From Desulfarculaceae bacterium (lineage in GTDB: Bacteria; Desulfobacterota; Desulfarculia; Desulfarculales; Desulfarculaceae), in assembly GCA_021737645.1 (NCBI GenBank), contig JAIPDO010000002.1:62001-126000 (forward strand): DNA of 64,000 nucleotides, written 5' to 3'. Numbering within the stretch: the first letter of the stretch is position 1; every line of letters begins with the position of its first letter. Of this stretch, positions 32,750 through 41,901 are shown in pieces. The notes beneath the pieces are model-generated. The model had not been told where the DNA came from, did not search any database, and was given only the letters and a program-made list of their open reading frames with translations. Position numbers and translations under genes: made by a program.

Positions 32750-34589
32750 TTGGCTCCTCCTGGCCGGCCTGGGGGGCGGGTCTATAGGGTAATTTTATTA
32801 TAACCGTGGTTCCATGCCCCGGACGGCTCTGCACCTCCAGCTCACCGCCGTGGCCCTGCACGATACCCAGGCTCAGAGTGAGCCCCAGGCCGGTGCCCGC
32901 GTCCTTGGTGGTGAAGAAGGGATCGAAGATGTTGGCCTGTTGCTCGGGGGTGATGCCCGAGCCGTTGTCCTCCACGGCCAGGCGCACCTGGCCCTCCACG
33001 CCGGTAGCCGGGCGCTGCCAGGTGGTGGAAAAGGTGACGTAGCCGCCCTCCGCGGGCATGGCGTCCATGGCGTTGATCAGCAGGTTAACCAGGACCTGCT
33101 CCATCTGGTGGAGGTCCAGCATCACCAGGGGCAGGGTGTCGTCCAGCAGGTCGTGAAATCGTATCTCGCGCTTGGCCGCCTCGGCATGGAAAAGGGTCTG
33201 CACCGATTTGACCAGGGCGTTGAGGTCCGCGGCCATCGGTTTGGGCGGGGCCTGGCGGGCGAAGTAAAGGAACTCGGTGACAAAGCGGTTGAGGCGTTCG
33301 ATCTCCTCGCAGACGATCTTGCCGTACTCGTTTATCAGGGGATCTTCGGGCCGCCGCCGCTGCAGGTGGACCATGGCCCCTTGCATGGCGCTCAGCGGGT
33401 TTCTTATCTCGTGGGCCACTCCGGCGCTGAGCCGCCCCAGGGACACCAGCTTTTCGCTACGCACCAACTCGGCCTGGGTGCGCTCCAGGTTGCGGCTCAT
33501 GCGGTTGAAGGCCCGGGTCAGCTCGCCCAATTCGTCGCGCGAGGTGACCGGCAGCTCACGGGCCGATTGCCCGGCGGCCAGGCGTTCGGTGGCCGCGGCC
33601 AGGCTGCGCACCGGCTTGAGCAGGTTGTAGGAGAGGATGCTCACTCCGGTGACCGCCAGGATGAGGGCGATGATCATCACCTGGATCACGCGGTTCTGGA
33701 TGGCGTCGGCTTCCTGGCGGAACTCCTTCACCGGAATGGTGGCGGCCACGGACCAGTGCAGGGTGGGGATCGGGGCGAAGGCGGCCACCTTCTCCTCGCC
33801 CTGGAAGCGATAGGTGCGCCAGCCGGTGCCTCCGGCCATCATGTCGACCAATAGGCGGCGCAGGCTGTCCGGGCCTATATCCGGCCCCAGCTCATAGGGC
33901 TGGGCGTAGGGGTGGGCAATGTTGCGCCCGCTTTGGTCCACCAAAAAGGCGTAGCCCCGTTGGCCCACCTTGATGCCCCGCACCATTTCCGTGACGCGCG
34001 CGAAGTCCAGGTCGATGACCACCAGGCCGGTGAAGCGGTCCCAGGGGCTGTCCGTGGGCCGGGCGCAGTGCATCACCAAACCGCCCAACTCCGGCGCATC
34101 GACCAGGGAGGAAAAGTAGGCCCCATCCGGGACCAGACGGCGGGCGGCGGCCAGCAACGAAGCGGCCACCTGCCCCAAGGGCGGGTCGCTTTGGCCCCGG
34201 CGCACCTTGATGAGCTCCCGGCCCGAGGCGTCTATATAGCGCAGCTGCCAGTAGTAAGGGGTGCGGGCCAAAAAGTCCTGGAACAGGCGAACGATGTTGT
34301 CGCGGTTAAAACCTGCCTCGGCCTTGAGCCTAAAGGAACGGGCCAGGTTGTACTCCTCGATGAGCGGCAAGCCGGTGATGGTGACCAGGTCGATGCGGCA
34401 GGAGTTGAGCACGTCGTCTATCTTCTTGGCCGCCGCCTGCACCTGCACCATTTGCTCCTGGCGCACCAGGCGGTTCACCCGCTCCACCGAGGCCTGGATG
34501 GAAAAATAGCCCACCACCGCCGTGGGCAGGCACACCAAGGGCAAGATAAACAAAAGCAGCTTATAGAAAATGGAGGACTTTAGTTTCAT
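32742..34589 (-). CDS. Membrane sensor histidine kinase (Cache-HAMP-HisKA)
   Basis: The 615-residue kinase has a first membrane helix (about 9-30), an extracytoplasmic double-Cache-like domain (about 35-290), a second helix (about 300-320), HAMP, HisKA (VAHEIRNPLSAMQ) and a complete HATPase domain (NLLINAMDAMP, DNGSGI, GTGLGL). NtrB/DctB-like kinases of this build sense organic or amino acids. It is first in the kinase-regulator-binding protein operon, starting 62 bases beyond repeat copy B. Confidence 0.94.
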   Translation of the reverse strand: MKLKSSIFYKLLLFILPLVCLPTAVVGYFSIQASVERVNRLVRQEQMVQVQAAAKKIDDVLNSCRIDLVTITGLPLIEEYNLARSFRLKAEAGFNRDNIVRLFQDFLARTPYYWQLRYIDASGRELIKVRRGQSDPPLGQVAASLLAAARRLVPDGAYFSSLVDAPELGGLVMHCARPTDSPWDRFTGLVVIDLDFARVTEMVRGIKVGQRGYAFLVDQSGRNIAHPYAQPYELGPDIGPDSLRRLLVDMMAGGTGWRTYRFQGEEKVAAFAPIPTLHWSVAATIPVKEFRQEADAIQNRVIQVMIIALILAVTGVSILSYNLLKPVRSLAAATERLAAGQSARELPVTSRDELGELTRAFNRMSRNLERTQAELVRSEKLVSLGRLSAGVAHEIRNPLSAMQGAMVHLQRRRPEDPLINEYGKIVCEEIERLNRFVTEFLYFARQAPPKPMAADLNALVKSVQTLFHAEAAKREIRFHDLLDDTLPLVMLDLHQMEQVLVNLLINAMDAMPAEGGYVTFSTTWQRPATGVEGQVRLAVEDNGSGITPEQQANIFDPFFTTKDAGTGLGLTLSLGIVQGHGGELEVQSRPGHGTTVIIKLPYRPAPQAGQEEPIG

Positions 34590-34650
34590 CGCCGCCGGTC
34601 TGGACTAATAGGTTTGGTCAAATACGCCCAGGCGGCCGACTGTTGGCTCG

Positions 34651-34903
34651 GCCCTCATATTTCATGGGGCCGGGTGATACCAGGTCACGAACCAGCGTTT
34701 GGGTCAATTAGGCAAACAGCGCTCGCATTATCAAAGTTGAGTTTGCACCCATTACCGGCACAGCCAGGCAGTGTCAGGCAAGGCGGCGGAGAGCGTGGGC
34801 CGCGGGCGTATTATTACATACGTCAAGGCCCACGCGATCCCGCCAACGCAGCATGGCGCTTCCTGGCGCAGCCGGACGCCCGACCCTCATGAAATATTGG
34901 GGC
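34651..34903. mobile_element. MITE-like repeat, copy B
   Basis: The element is 253 bp and aligns over its length with copy A (29849-30102) in the same orientation. Terminal repeats are imperfect (16 of 20, core ATATTTCATG; 34651-34670 and 34884-34903). The internal hairpin is kept with different bases: GCGTGGGCC / GGCCCACGC and CGTAT / ATACG (34793-34835), i.e. compensatory change against copy A. The right end meets the stop codon of livF. The 313-base gap 34590-34902 contains nothing else I can identify. Confidence 0.65.
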
Positions 34904-35601
34904 TAGACCATGAGATAGCGCTTGCGCACCTCTTCATCGGCTCTAAGATCCTCGATGGTGCCGGAGTAGCGAATCACTCCGTTGTCAATGATGTAGCCTC
35001 GGTCAGCCAGCCCCAGGGCCACGTCCTGGTTCTGTTCGGCCAACAGCACGGTCAACCCGGTCTGTTTAAGGCTCTGTATCTGCTGGGCCAGCAAGCGCAC
35101 CACCAGCGGGGCCAGGCCCTCGGTGGGCTCGTCCAGCAGCAAAAAATCGGGATTGGTCATCAGGGCCCGGCCGATGGTGAGCATCTGCTGCTCCCCGCCG
35201 CTGAGGAACCCTGCCTGACGGCCGTCGATTTCGGCCAGGGGCGGGAAGAAGCTGTAGACTTTCTCCTTGGTCCACTGGTCGGAGCCGGGGCCGGGACGGG
35301 CCACAATCTCCAGGTTTTCCCCCACGGTGAGGTCGGCGAAGACCCGGCGGTCATCGGGCACGTAGCCCAGGCCCAGGCGGGCCCTGAGATGGGGCTTCAG
35401 GGTGGTGATGTCCTGGCCCTTGTATACTATGCTCCCGCGTTTGGGCGGGGTGAGGCCCATGATGGAGCGCATGGTGGTGCTCTTGCCCGCGCCGTTGCGG
35501 CCCAGGAGGGCCACCACCTCGCCGCTGCCCACCTTCAGGCTCACGTCGAAGAGGATATGGCTCAGGCCGTAGTAGGTGTGCACGCCTTTTAGCTCAAGCA
35601 T
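34903..35601 (-). CDS. livF: Branched-chain-type ABC transporter ATP-binding protein LivF (set 2)
   Basis: From ATG 35601 (GGGAGG 8 bases upstream) the protein has 232 residues with Walker A GRNGAGKST, LSGGEQQMLTIGRAL, LLLDEPTEGLAP and LLAEQN, all standard for LivF. A longer frame to 35655 reads back through livG and is not supported by a ribosome site. Its stop codon adjoins repeat copy B. It overlaps the end of livG by 8 bases. Confidence 0.93.
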   Translation of the reverse strand: MLELKGVHTYYGLSHILFDVSLKVGSGEVVALLGRNGAGKSTTMRSIMGLTPPKRGSIVYKGQDITTLKPHLRARLGLGYVPDDRRVFADLTVGENLEIVARPGPGSDQWTKEKVYSFFPPLAEIDGRQAGFLSGGEQQMLTIGRALMTNPDFLLLDEPTEGLAPLVVRLLAQQIQSLKQTGLTVLLAEQNQDVALGLADRGYIIDNGVIRYSGTIEDLRADEEVRKRYLMV

Positions 35602-36337
35602 CGCCATGGCCTCCCAGGTAGGCCTGCTGCACGTTCTCGTCGCAGCGGACCTCATCGCAGGTGCCCTGGGCGATGGTCTTGCCCTGGCGCATGACCATGA
35701 TGCGCTGGGCCAGGTTGAACACCAGCTCCATGTCGTGCTCGCAAAACAGTATGGTGATGCCCATGTCGCCGTTGAGGCGCTGGATCAGGCCCATGGCGGC
35801 CCTGGTCTCCTCGGGGCTCATGCCCGCGGTGGGCTCGTCCATGATCAGAAGCTCGGGCCGGTTACCCAGGGCGATGGCCATTTCCAGCACCTTGCTGTCC
35901 CCGTGGGACAGGGTGCCGCTGATCAGCCCCGCCTTATCGGCAAGGCCCACGTTGTTGAGAATTTCCCAGGTCTCCTCGCCGGCCAGGCGCACCGCCGGGG
36001 TGAACAGGCGCAAAACCTGACGCCGCCGGGCCAACACCGCCACCCGTACGTTCTCGAACACGCTCATGCGCGGGAACACGCTCACCACCTGGTAGGAGAG
36101 GCTCAACCCCCGGCGGCACACCCGGTGGGGGCTCAGCCCGGCGATGTCCTGGCCCTTGAATACCACCTGCCCCCGGTTGGGCTTTAGCTGGCCGGTGACC
36201 AGCTTGAACAGGGTGGTCTTACCCGCGCCGTTGGGGCCTATCACCGCCACGATCTCCCCTTGCTCCACAATCAGGTTGGCGTCGGACACGGCCAGGAAGG
36301 GGCCGAAAGACTTGCGCAGATGCTGCACGGATAGCAT
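35594..36337 (-). CDS. livG: Branched-chain-type ABC transporter ATP-binding protein LivG (set 2)
   Basis: The 247-residue ATPase has Walker A GPNGAGKTT, Walker B LLIMDEPTAGMSPEE and the switch histidine CEHDM. The signature region is LSHGDSKVLEMA in place of LSxGxQRxLEIA. It follows livM after 1 base. It drives liv set 2 together with LivF. Confidence 0.92.
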   Translation of the reverse strand: MLSVQHLRKSFGPFLAVSDANLIVEQGEIVAVIGPNGAGKTTLFKLVTGQLKPNRGQVVFKGQDIAGLSPHRVCRRGLSLSYQVVSVFPRMSVFENVRVAVLARRRQVLRLFTPAVRLAGEETWEILNNVGLADKAGLISGTLSHGDSKVLEMAIALGNRPELLIMDEPTAGMSPEETRAAMGLIQRLNGDMGITILFCEHDMELVFNLAQRIMVMRQGKTIAQGTCDEVRCDENVQQAYLGGHGDA

Positions 36338-36338
36338 G

Positions 36339-37295
36339 CTAGTCCCCTTCCCTTACGGCCCGGCCGCGTCCCAGGCGGGCGGTGAAAAAGCCCAACACCC
36401 CCTCGGGCAGGAAGAAAATCAAAAGCATGAGGATGATGCCCAGCACCATGGTCCAGTAGTCGGTGTAGATGCCCACCACAGCCCTGAGCGCCACTACCAT
36501 GCCCCCGCCCAGCATGGGCCCCAGGAAGGTGAACCACCCACCCAAAAGGCACATGATGATGATCTCCAGCGACAGGGTCCAGAAGAGCATGTCCGGGAAG
36601 ACGCTGCCCTCCACGGTAACGAACAAGGTGCCCGCCACTCCGCCGAAGAACCCGGCGATAACCAGGCCCACGAGCTGGTGCTGGCGCACGTTCACCCCGA
36701 TGGCTTCGGCTCGCTCCGGGTTGTCGCGTATGCTCTGGAACACCCGGCCAAAGGGCGAGTTGACGATGAGGTACATCACCGCCAGGCAGACCACGGTAAC
36801 GATGAGCACGAAATAGTAGGCCCCGTCAATGGAGCCGATGAGCCTGGGCACCGGCACTCCGTGCATACCGTCGTCGCCGCCGGTGAAGGAATACCATCGG
36901 AACACCACTGCCCACACCAGGCTGCCCAGGGAAATTTGCAGCATGCCGAAGTATAGCTTGCTCAGACGCACGCAGATCAGGCCCATGAGCAGGCTTAGCG
37001 CCGCAGCCACCACCGGCCCCAGCAGATAGCCCCACCAGGGGTTCACCCCACCGCGCACCGTTAGCAGGGCGGCGGCATAGGCCCCCACCCCGTAGAACAC
37101 CGCGTGGTTGAATTGGTACATGCCCCCATAGCCCAACACCAGGTTCAGGCTGGTAGCCAACAGGCCGGTGACCATCATCAGGGCCACCAAGTAGATGTAG
37201 TAGCGGCTGGCCATGCTGGGAAACAGCGCCAGCGCGGCCAACAGGAGCGCCACCAGAATCAGGCTGCGGGAGCCGAGCAGTTTTTGCTTTTGCAA
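36339..37295 (-). CDS. livM: Branched-chain-type ABC transporter permease LivM (set 2)
   Basis: The 318-residue permease has about nine helices with LLATSLNLVLGYGGMYQFNHAVFYGVGAYAAALL near the N-terminus and the coupling loop SIRDNPERAEAIGVNVRQHQLVGLVIAGFFGG. It forms the translocation pore with LivH, whose gene ends 13 bases upstream. Confidence 0.93.
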   Translation of the reverse strand: MQKQKLLGSRSLILVALLLAALALFPSMASRYYIYLVALMMVTGLLATSLNLVLGYGGMYQFNHAVFYGVGAYAAALLTVRGGVNPWWGYLLGPVVAAALSLLMGLICVRLSKLYFGMLQISLGSLVWAVVFRWYSFTGGDDGMHGVPVPRLIGSIDGAYYFVLIVTVVCLAVMYLIVNSPFGRVFQSIRDNPERAEAIGVNVRQHQLVGLVIAGFFGGVAGTLFVTVEGSVFPDMLFWTLSLEIIIMCLLGGWFTFLGPMLGGGMVVALRAVVGIYTDYWTMVLGIILMLLIFFLPEGVLGFFTARLGRGRAVREGD

Positions 37296-37308
37296 GATCG
37301 CCCTCCCC

Positions 37309-38202
37309 TTACCAAGTGCTCTTGAGCAGACCCTTGGGCCTGAACACGAGCACTATGGTCACCGCCACGTAGGGAAAGACGATGGCGAACTGGGGCCACA
37401 CCAGAATGCCGATGGAGTCGGTGATCCCGAAGATGGCCGCGCCCAACAGAGCGCCCCACATATTGCCCAGGCCGCCGATTATCACGATGAGGAAGGCCTC
37501 CATGATTATGGCGTGGTCCATGCCCTGGGTGATGTTCTGGGTGGGGGCCACCAAGGCTCCGCCCAGGCCGGCCATGAGGCAGCCCAGACAGAAGACAAAG
37601 GCGAACACCCAGCTCACGTTGATGCCCATTGCCGCCACCATCTCCCGGTCCACCGCCGCCGCCCGGGCTATCTTGCCGATCTTGGTCTTGTTGGTCAGCG
37701 CCCACAGGCCCACGGCCACCAAAGGCCCCATGATCAGCAAAAACAGGTTGTAGCGGGGGAAGGGCATGCCGCCCAGGGAGAAGGAGCCCTGCATCATGGG
37801 CGGGGCCGCCAGGGATCGGTAGTCCGAGCCCCAGATCAGCTTGACCACGTCGCCCAACACCAGCATGAGCGAAAAGGTGAACAGCAGGAGCATGAGGTGC
37901 TCGCGCTCGTAGAGGTGGCAGAAGATGCCCCGCTCCACGGCCAAGGCCAAAAAGCCCACCGCCACCGGAGCCACGGCCAGGGCCACCCAGAATCCGGTCT
38001 GGCCACCGATGAAGGTGGCCACCGAATAGGTGACGAAAGCCCCGATCATGTACAGGGAGCCGTGGGACACGTTGGGGATCCTGAGCACCCCCAGGATAAG
38101 GCTGAGGCCGGAGCTGACGATGAACAGAATGGTGGTGCGGCTGAGCCCCACCAGCAACTGTTGCCCCAAGGCAGCCAGGGTTATGTGGCTTGCCGAATCC
38201 AT
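37309..38202 (-). CDS. livH: Branched-chain-type ABC transporter permease LivH (set 2)
   Basis: The 297-residue permease has about eight helices, the LivH N-terminal signature SSGLSLILGVLRIPNVSHGSLYMIGAFV and the coupling helix ARAAAVDREMVAAMGINVSWVFAFVFCLGCLMAGLGG. It lies 101 bases downstream of livK of the same set. Confidence 0.93.
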   Translation of the reverse strand: MDSASHITLAALGQQLLVGLSRTTILFIVSSGLSLILGVLRIPNVSHGSLYMIGAFVTYSVATFIGGQTGFWVALAVAPVAVGFLALAVERGIFCHLYEREHLMLLLFTFSLMLVLGDVVKLIWGSDYRSLAAPPMMQGSFSLGGMPFPRYNLFLLIMGPLVAVGLWALTNKTKIGKIARAAAVDREMVAAMGINVSWVFAFVFCLGCLMAGLGGALVAPTQNITQGMDHAIIMEAFLIVIIGGLGNMWGALLGAAIFGITDSIGILVWPQFAIVFPYVAVTIVLVFRPKGLLKSTW

Positions 38203-38303
38203 GGACCCCTCTTGGCGCGCGGGAGCTAAAAAAACGGTTTGGCCTGACGGGCGGAGCCTGCTCGCTCCACCCGCCGGGCGTTGCTTGCGATGCCTGGCCG
38301 GAG

Positions 38304-39518
38304 CTACTTGCCTCGGGCCTTCTTGATCTCTTCCAGGTCGGGCGCGGCCTCTTCGGGGGAGATGGTCACGATGCCGTCAGCCACCAGGAAGTCGTACTTG
38401 GGCGACTTCTTGGTGACGCCCATGTACATGGGCAGCAGCGCCTGATGGTCTTCGGGCCGCAGCTTAACCGGGCCGACCGGAGTCTGCACAGTCAGGCCCT
38501 CCACCGCGTCGATGAACTTCTCGGTGTCCAGGCTCTTGGTCTTTTGATAGCCCTGGATAACCAACTGGGCGGTGATGTAGCCATAGAGCGCGCCCACGGT
38601 GGGCAGGCGCTTATAGGCGTCTTGGAATTCCTTGACAAAGGCGATGTTGGCCGCGCTTTGGGGGTGATAGAAAAAGTAGTTGCTGGTGCCCAGCACGCCC
38701 TCGGGGGCGTTCTTGCCCACCGGGCGCAGGGTGGCCAGCTCGGCGGCGGTGTGCATGAAGAAGGGAACCTTCTTGTTAAAGCCGGTGGCCTGGGCCGCCT
38801 TGAGGAAGGGCACGCAGTCGCGGCCGCCGGTGGCCACGATCACCGCGTCGGGCTTGGCGGCCAGGATGGCGGTGATGTAGGGGGTGAAGTCGGGTTCGCC
38901 CACCTTCCACCAGCTCTGCCCCAGAAGCTTGACCTCGGGCTTGAGTTTCTTGAGGTGGTTCCATACGCCCATGCCCACGGCGTGGCCGTACTCATAGTCG
39001 TCGCCCGCGATCCAGTACTTGATGTAGGGCTTCTTGGCCAGGCCCGCCGCGGCGGCCTTGCCGATCATGGCCGTGTTCTCGGTAATCTGGAACACGTAGC
39101 GGTTGCCCTTTTCGCCGCTGATCTTGGCGCTCTTGCTGAAGGTGGCGAAGAAAGGAATCTTTTCGCGCTGGCAAAGGTCGGCCAGGGCCAGGGCCAGGGC
39201 GCTGTTGATGGTGCCCACCAGCATGGACACCTCTTCACGCATTATCAGCTCTTTGGCCTGGCTGAGCCCCAGGTCCACCTTGAATTTGGTGTCCCGGGTC
39301 ACGATTTTGAACTTGTTGCCCCAGATGCCGCCTTTGGCGTTCACCTTGTCCATCTGCATTATAAAGGCGTCGCGCACGTCGTTGGTATAGGTGCTGGGCG
39401 GGCCGCTGTAGCAGTCGATAAGGCCAATTTTGATGGTTTTGGCCATGGCCGGTCCGGCTCCCAGAGCCAGTCCCAGCGCGGCGGTCAAGGCCAGCAGCAG
39501 CCAAAGTTTACTCTTCAT
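38304..39518 (-). CDS. livK: Branched-chain-type ABC transporter substrate-binding protein LivK (set 2)
   Basis: The 404-residue protein has a signal peptide (about 1-26, AGPAMA) and a type I binding fold beginning KIGLIDCYSGPPSTYTNDVRDAFIMQMDKVNAKGG. It is only distantly related to the set 1 protein and resembles the amide/urea/organic-acid branch of LivK proteins. It is the first gene of set 2; the divergent LarA-like gene starts 214 bases away. Confidence 0.92.
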   Translation of the reverse strand: MKSKLWLLLALTAALGLALGAGPAMAKTIKIGLIDCYSGPPSTYTNDVRDAFIMQMDKVNAKGGIWGNKFKIVTRDTKFKVDLGLSQAKELIMREEVSMLVGTINSALALALADLCQREKIPFFATFSKSAKISGEKGNRYVFQITENTAMIGKAAAAGLAKKPYIKYWIAGDDYEYGHAVGMGVWNHLKKLKPEVKLLGQSWWKVGEPDFTPYITAILAAKPDAVIVATGGRDCVPFLKAAQATGFNKKVPFFMHTAAELATLRPVGKNAPEGVLGTSNYFFYHPQSAANIAFVKEFQDAYKRLPTVGALYGYITAQLVIQGYQKTKSLDTEKFIDAVEGLTVQTPVGPVKLRPEDHQALLPMYMGVTKKSPKYDFLVADGIVTISPEEAAPDLEEIKKARGK

Positions 39519-39732
39519 GAGTCTCCTCCCGTTCCCTTTGTAATTTTTTGGCTGCGACCGGCAGCGTCCTCATCCTGTCGCGGCTAAGGCTCCATCCGCG
39601 GCCCAAGGCGGAAAGCCTACCGAGCAACCGGCCCCAGCATAACTCTTTTGAGTCTTATGTTCCAGTGTTGTGCTTCCCTGGCCTGTGGCCGGGCAAATGG
39701 TTATAGTAGTCCCATAGTTATCGGGAGGTGCC

Positions 39733-40995
39733 ATGCCCAGCGTAAAAATGCCCTGCGGTCATAAGGAAATTAGCCTGAATCTGCCCCAAGACGCGGCCTT
39801 GCTGCAGAGCCGGGAGCTGCCTCCCCTGCCAGACCCCGCCGCCGCCGTTGCCCAGTCCTTGGCCCGGCCCCTGGGAGGGCCTCCCCTGGCCGAGCTTGCC
39901 AGGGGCAAGGCCAGCGCCTGCATCGTGGTCAGCGACATCACCCGGCCGGTGCCCAACCAACTGCTGCTGCCGCCGTTGCTGGACACCCTGATGGGCGCCG
40001 GAGTGCCCCGTGAGGACATCACCATACTTATCGCCACGGGCATGCACCGGCCCAACCTGGGTTCCGAATTAAATGAACTGCTCGGGGCCGAGATTGCCGC
40101 CCAGTGGCGGGTGATAAACCACGACTGTCGGGACGCAGCCTCCCTGGAGGTGGTGGACACCATAGAGGGCACGCCCATAGCGGTGAACCGGAACTACCTG
40201 GAGGCGGAGCTCAAGATCGTCACCGGGCTAATCGAGCCCCACCCCTTTGCCGGTTTCTCCGGGGGCGGCAAATCCATTTTGCCCGGCATCTCCGCCCTGG
40301 AGACCATGCACTTCATGCACTCATACAAGATGATCGAGCACCCCGGCCTAAGGGCCGGCGGCCTCACCGGCAACCCCTTTCAGGAGCAGGTGGCCCGGGT
40401 GGCCCGCTCCGCGGGGCTGGATTTCATGCTCAACGTGGTCATAGACCGCGACCGACGCCTTTTGGGCGTGTTCGCCGGGGCTTTTCCCAGCGCTTTTGAG
40501 CAGGGCTGCGCCTTGGCCTCCCGCCAGACGGTTGTTCCGGTGGCCGAGCCATTCGACCTGGTGATAACCAGCGGCGGCGGCCATCCCCTGGACGACACCC
40601 TGTACCAGTCTTCCAAGGGCCTGCTGGCGGCCAAGGGCGTCACCCGCCCCGGCGGCACGGTGCTGTGGATCACCAAGTGCACCCAGGGCCTGGGCAGCGA
40701 GGAATATTGCCGCATGGTGCGCCTGTGCGCCACGCCCCAGGGCTTCCGCGAGCGCCACGCCGACCCGGCCAATTTTGTGATCGACCAGTGGGGTGCCCAG
40801 GCCTACTTCCAGTGCCTGGATCATCTGGGCCGGGTGCTCATTTACGCTCCCGACCTAGAGGCCGAGGCCGCCCGCTCTTTCGGCCTGGAATGGGTGGAGG
40901 ACCTGCCCGCCACCGTGGCCGAACTCTGCGCCACTCACCAACGGGTGGCGGTGATGCCTGAGGGCCCCTATTTGAGCCCCTTGTTGGGCGAGTAG
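39733..40995 (+). CDS. LarA-like nickel-pincer-dependent racemase/epimerase family protein
   Basis: The 420-residue protein matches the LarA (DUF2088) family: VVSDITRPVPNQLLLPPLL, ATGMHRP with the catalytic-type histidine, PHPFAGFSGGGKSILPG with the lysine that anchors the pincer cofactor, and SGGGHPLDDTLYQSSKG. LarA racemises lactate; homologues act on other 2-hydroxy acids. LarB/C/E maturation genes are not in the window. It is divergent from liv set 2, so it may process an imported hydroxy acid (inference). GGGAGG precedes the ATG. Confidence 0.88.
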   Translation: MPSVKMPCGHKEISLNLPQDAALLQSRELPPLPDPAAAVAQSLARPLGGPPLAELARGKASACIVVSDITRPVPNQLLLPPLLDTLMGAGVPREDITILIATGMHRPNLGSELNELLGAEIAAQWRVINHDCRDAASLEVVDTIEGTPIAVNRNYLEAELKIVTGLIEPHPFAGFSGGGKSILPGISALETMHFMHSYKMIEHPGLRAGGLTGNPFQEQVARVARSAGLDFMLNVVIDRDRRLLGVFAGAFPSAFEQGCALASRQTVVPVAEPFDLVITSGGGHPLDDTLYQSSKGLLAAKGVTRPGGTVLWITKCTQGLGSEEYCRMVRLCATPQGFRERHADPANFVIDQWGAQAYFQCLDHLGRVLIYAPDLEAEAARSFGLEWVEDLPATVAELCATHQRVAVMPEGPYLSPLLGE

Positions 40996-41080
40996 GCCCG
41001 GCGGGATTGCCTACCCACCTGCCTTTGAACTTGCTATGCTGGTGCCGGTATTGGCGGGAAAACCCTGGAGAGGCGCAGAC

Positions 41081-41815
41081 ATGGCTCATCAGACACCGCA
41101 ACCAGACTCCGAGCATCCGCTGTTGCCCCAGCACGTGCATGGTTGGAGGTCCTGGCTAAAGGCGGCCGTCATTCCCGCCTTACTGCTGGCCTTGTGCGCT
41201 TTTTGGCGGTGGGGCCCCCTCAACGGCCTGCTGGACGAACACAGCCTTGACCGCCTGGCCGCCACGGTCCAGGGCATGCCCCTGGCCCCCCTGGCCGCTT
41301 TGGGCGGTTTTCTGGTGGGCGGTCTGGTCATGCTGCCGGTGGTTTTGCTCATCGGGGCCACGGGAATGATCTTTGGCCCCTGGCTGGGCGCGGCCTATGC
41401 CTTGGCCGGGGCCCTGATAAGCGCCCTGGCCCTATACGGCCTGGGCTTCGCGGCCGGGCACAAAACCCTGGCCAAATTCTCCGGCGGCAAAATCGGCAAG
41501 GTGAGCCAAAAAATGGCCGACCACGGGGTGACCACCATCATCATCCTGCGGGTGCTGCCCGTGGCTCCCTTCACCCTTATAAACTTGGCCGCGGGCGCTT
41601 CCCGAGTCAGGATTCTTTCCTTTGCGGTGGGCACCCTCCTGGGAATGATCCCGGTCACCCTGGCCATCACCGTGTTCGCCGACCGCTTGCGCCGCATTTG
41701 GCAAGACCCCCACTGGGAGGACTTGGCCGTGGCCGCCGGGGTGCTCATCGCTTTGGGCCTGTTCACCTGGCTGCTCAAGCGTTGGCTCAAGCGCCGTCAT
41801 CACCCAGGCGTTTAG
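41081..41815 (+). CDS. TVP38/TMEM64-family (DedA superfamily) membrane protein
   Basis: The 244-residue protein has about six hydrophobic segments and the SNARE-associated/VTT core: GATGMIFGPWLGAAYALAGALISALALYGLGF and LRVLPVAPFTLINLAAGASRVRILSFAVGTLLGM. The start at 41081 follows GGAGAGG by 7 bases. Members are membrane transport or lipid-scrambling proteins of uncertain substrate. It is not clearly linked to its neighbours. Confidence 0.88.
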   Translation: MAHQTPQPDSEHPLLPQHVHGWRSWLKAAVIPALLLALCAFWRWGPLNGLLDEHSLDRLAATVQGMPLAPLAALGGFLVGGLVMLPVVLLIGATGMIFGPWLGAAYALAGALISALALYGLGFAAGHKTLAKFSGGKIGKVSQKMADHGVTTIIILRVLPVAPFTLINLAAGASRVRILSFAVGTLLGMIPVTLAITVFADRLRRIWQDPHWEDLAVAAGVLIALGLFTWLLKRWLKRRHHPGV

Positions 41816-41901
41816 GTCTACTTATCCTTGCGGCCCGGCGCTGACCGTGCCATAAAAAAGAAATCCGCGCTAATTCCGGCCTGGCCCGAAAGGAAGCCCT
41901 G

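Noticed and set aside
39660-39732. Possible sigma54 promoter before the LarA-like gene (TGGCCTG...GGGCA).
   Set aside because: The -12 element lacks TTGC at the correct spacing; TATAGT near 39703 is a weak -10 without a good -35.
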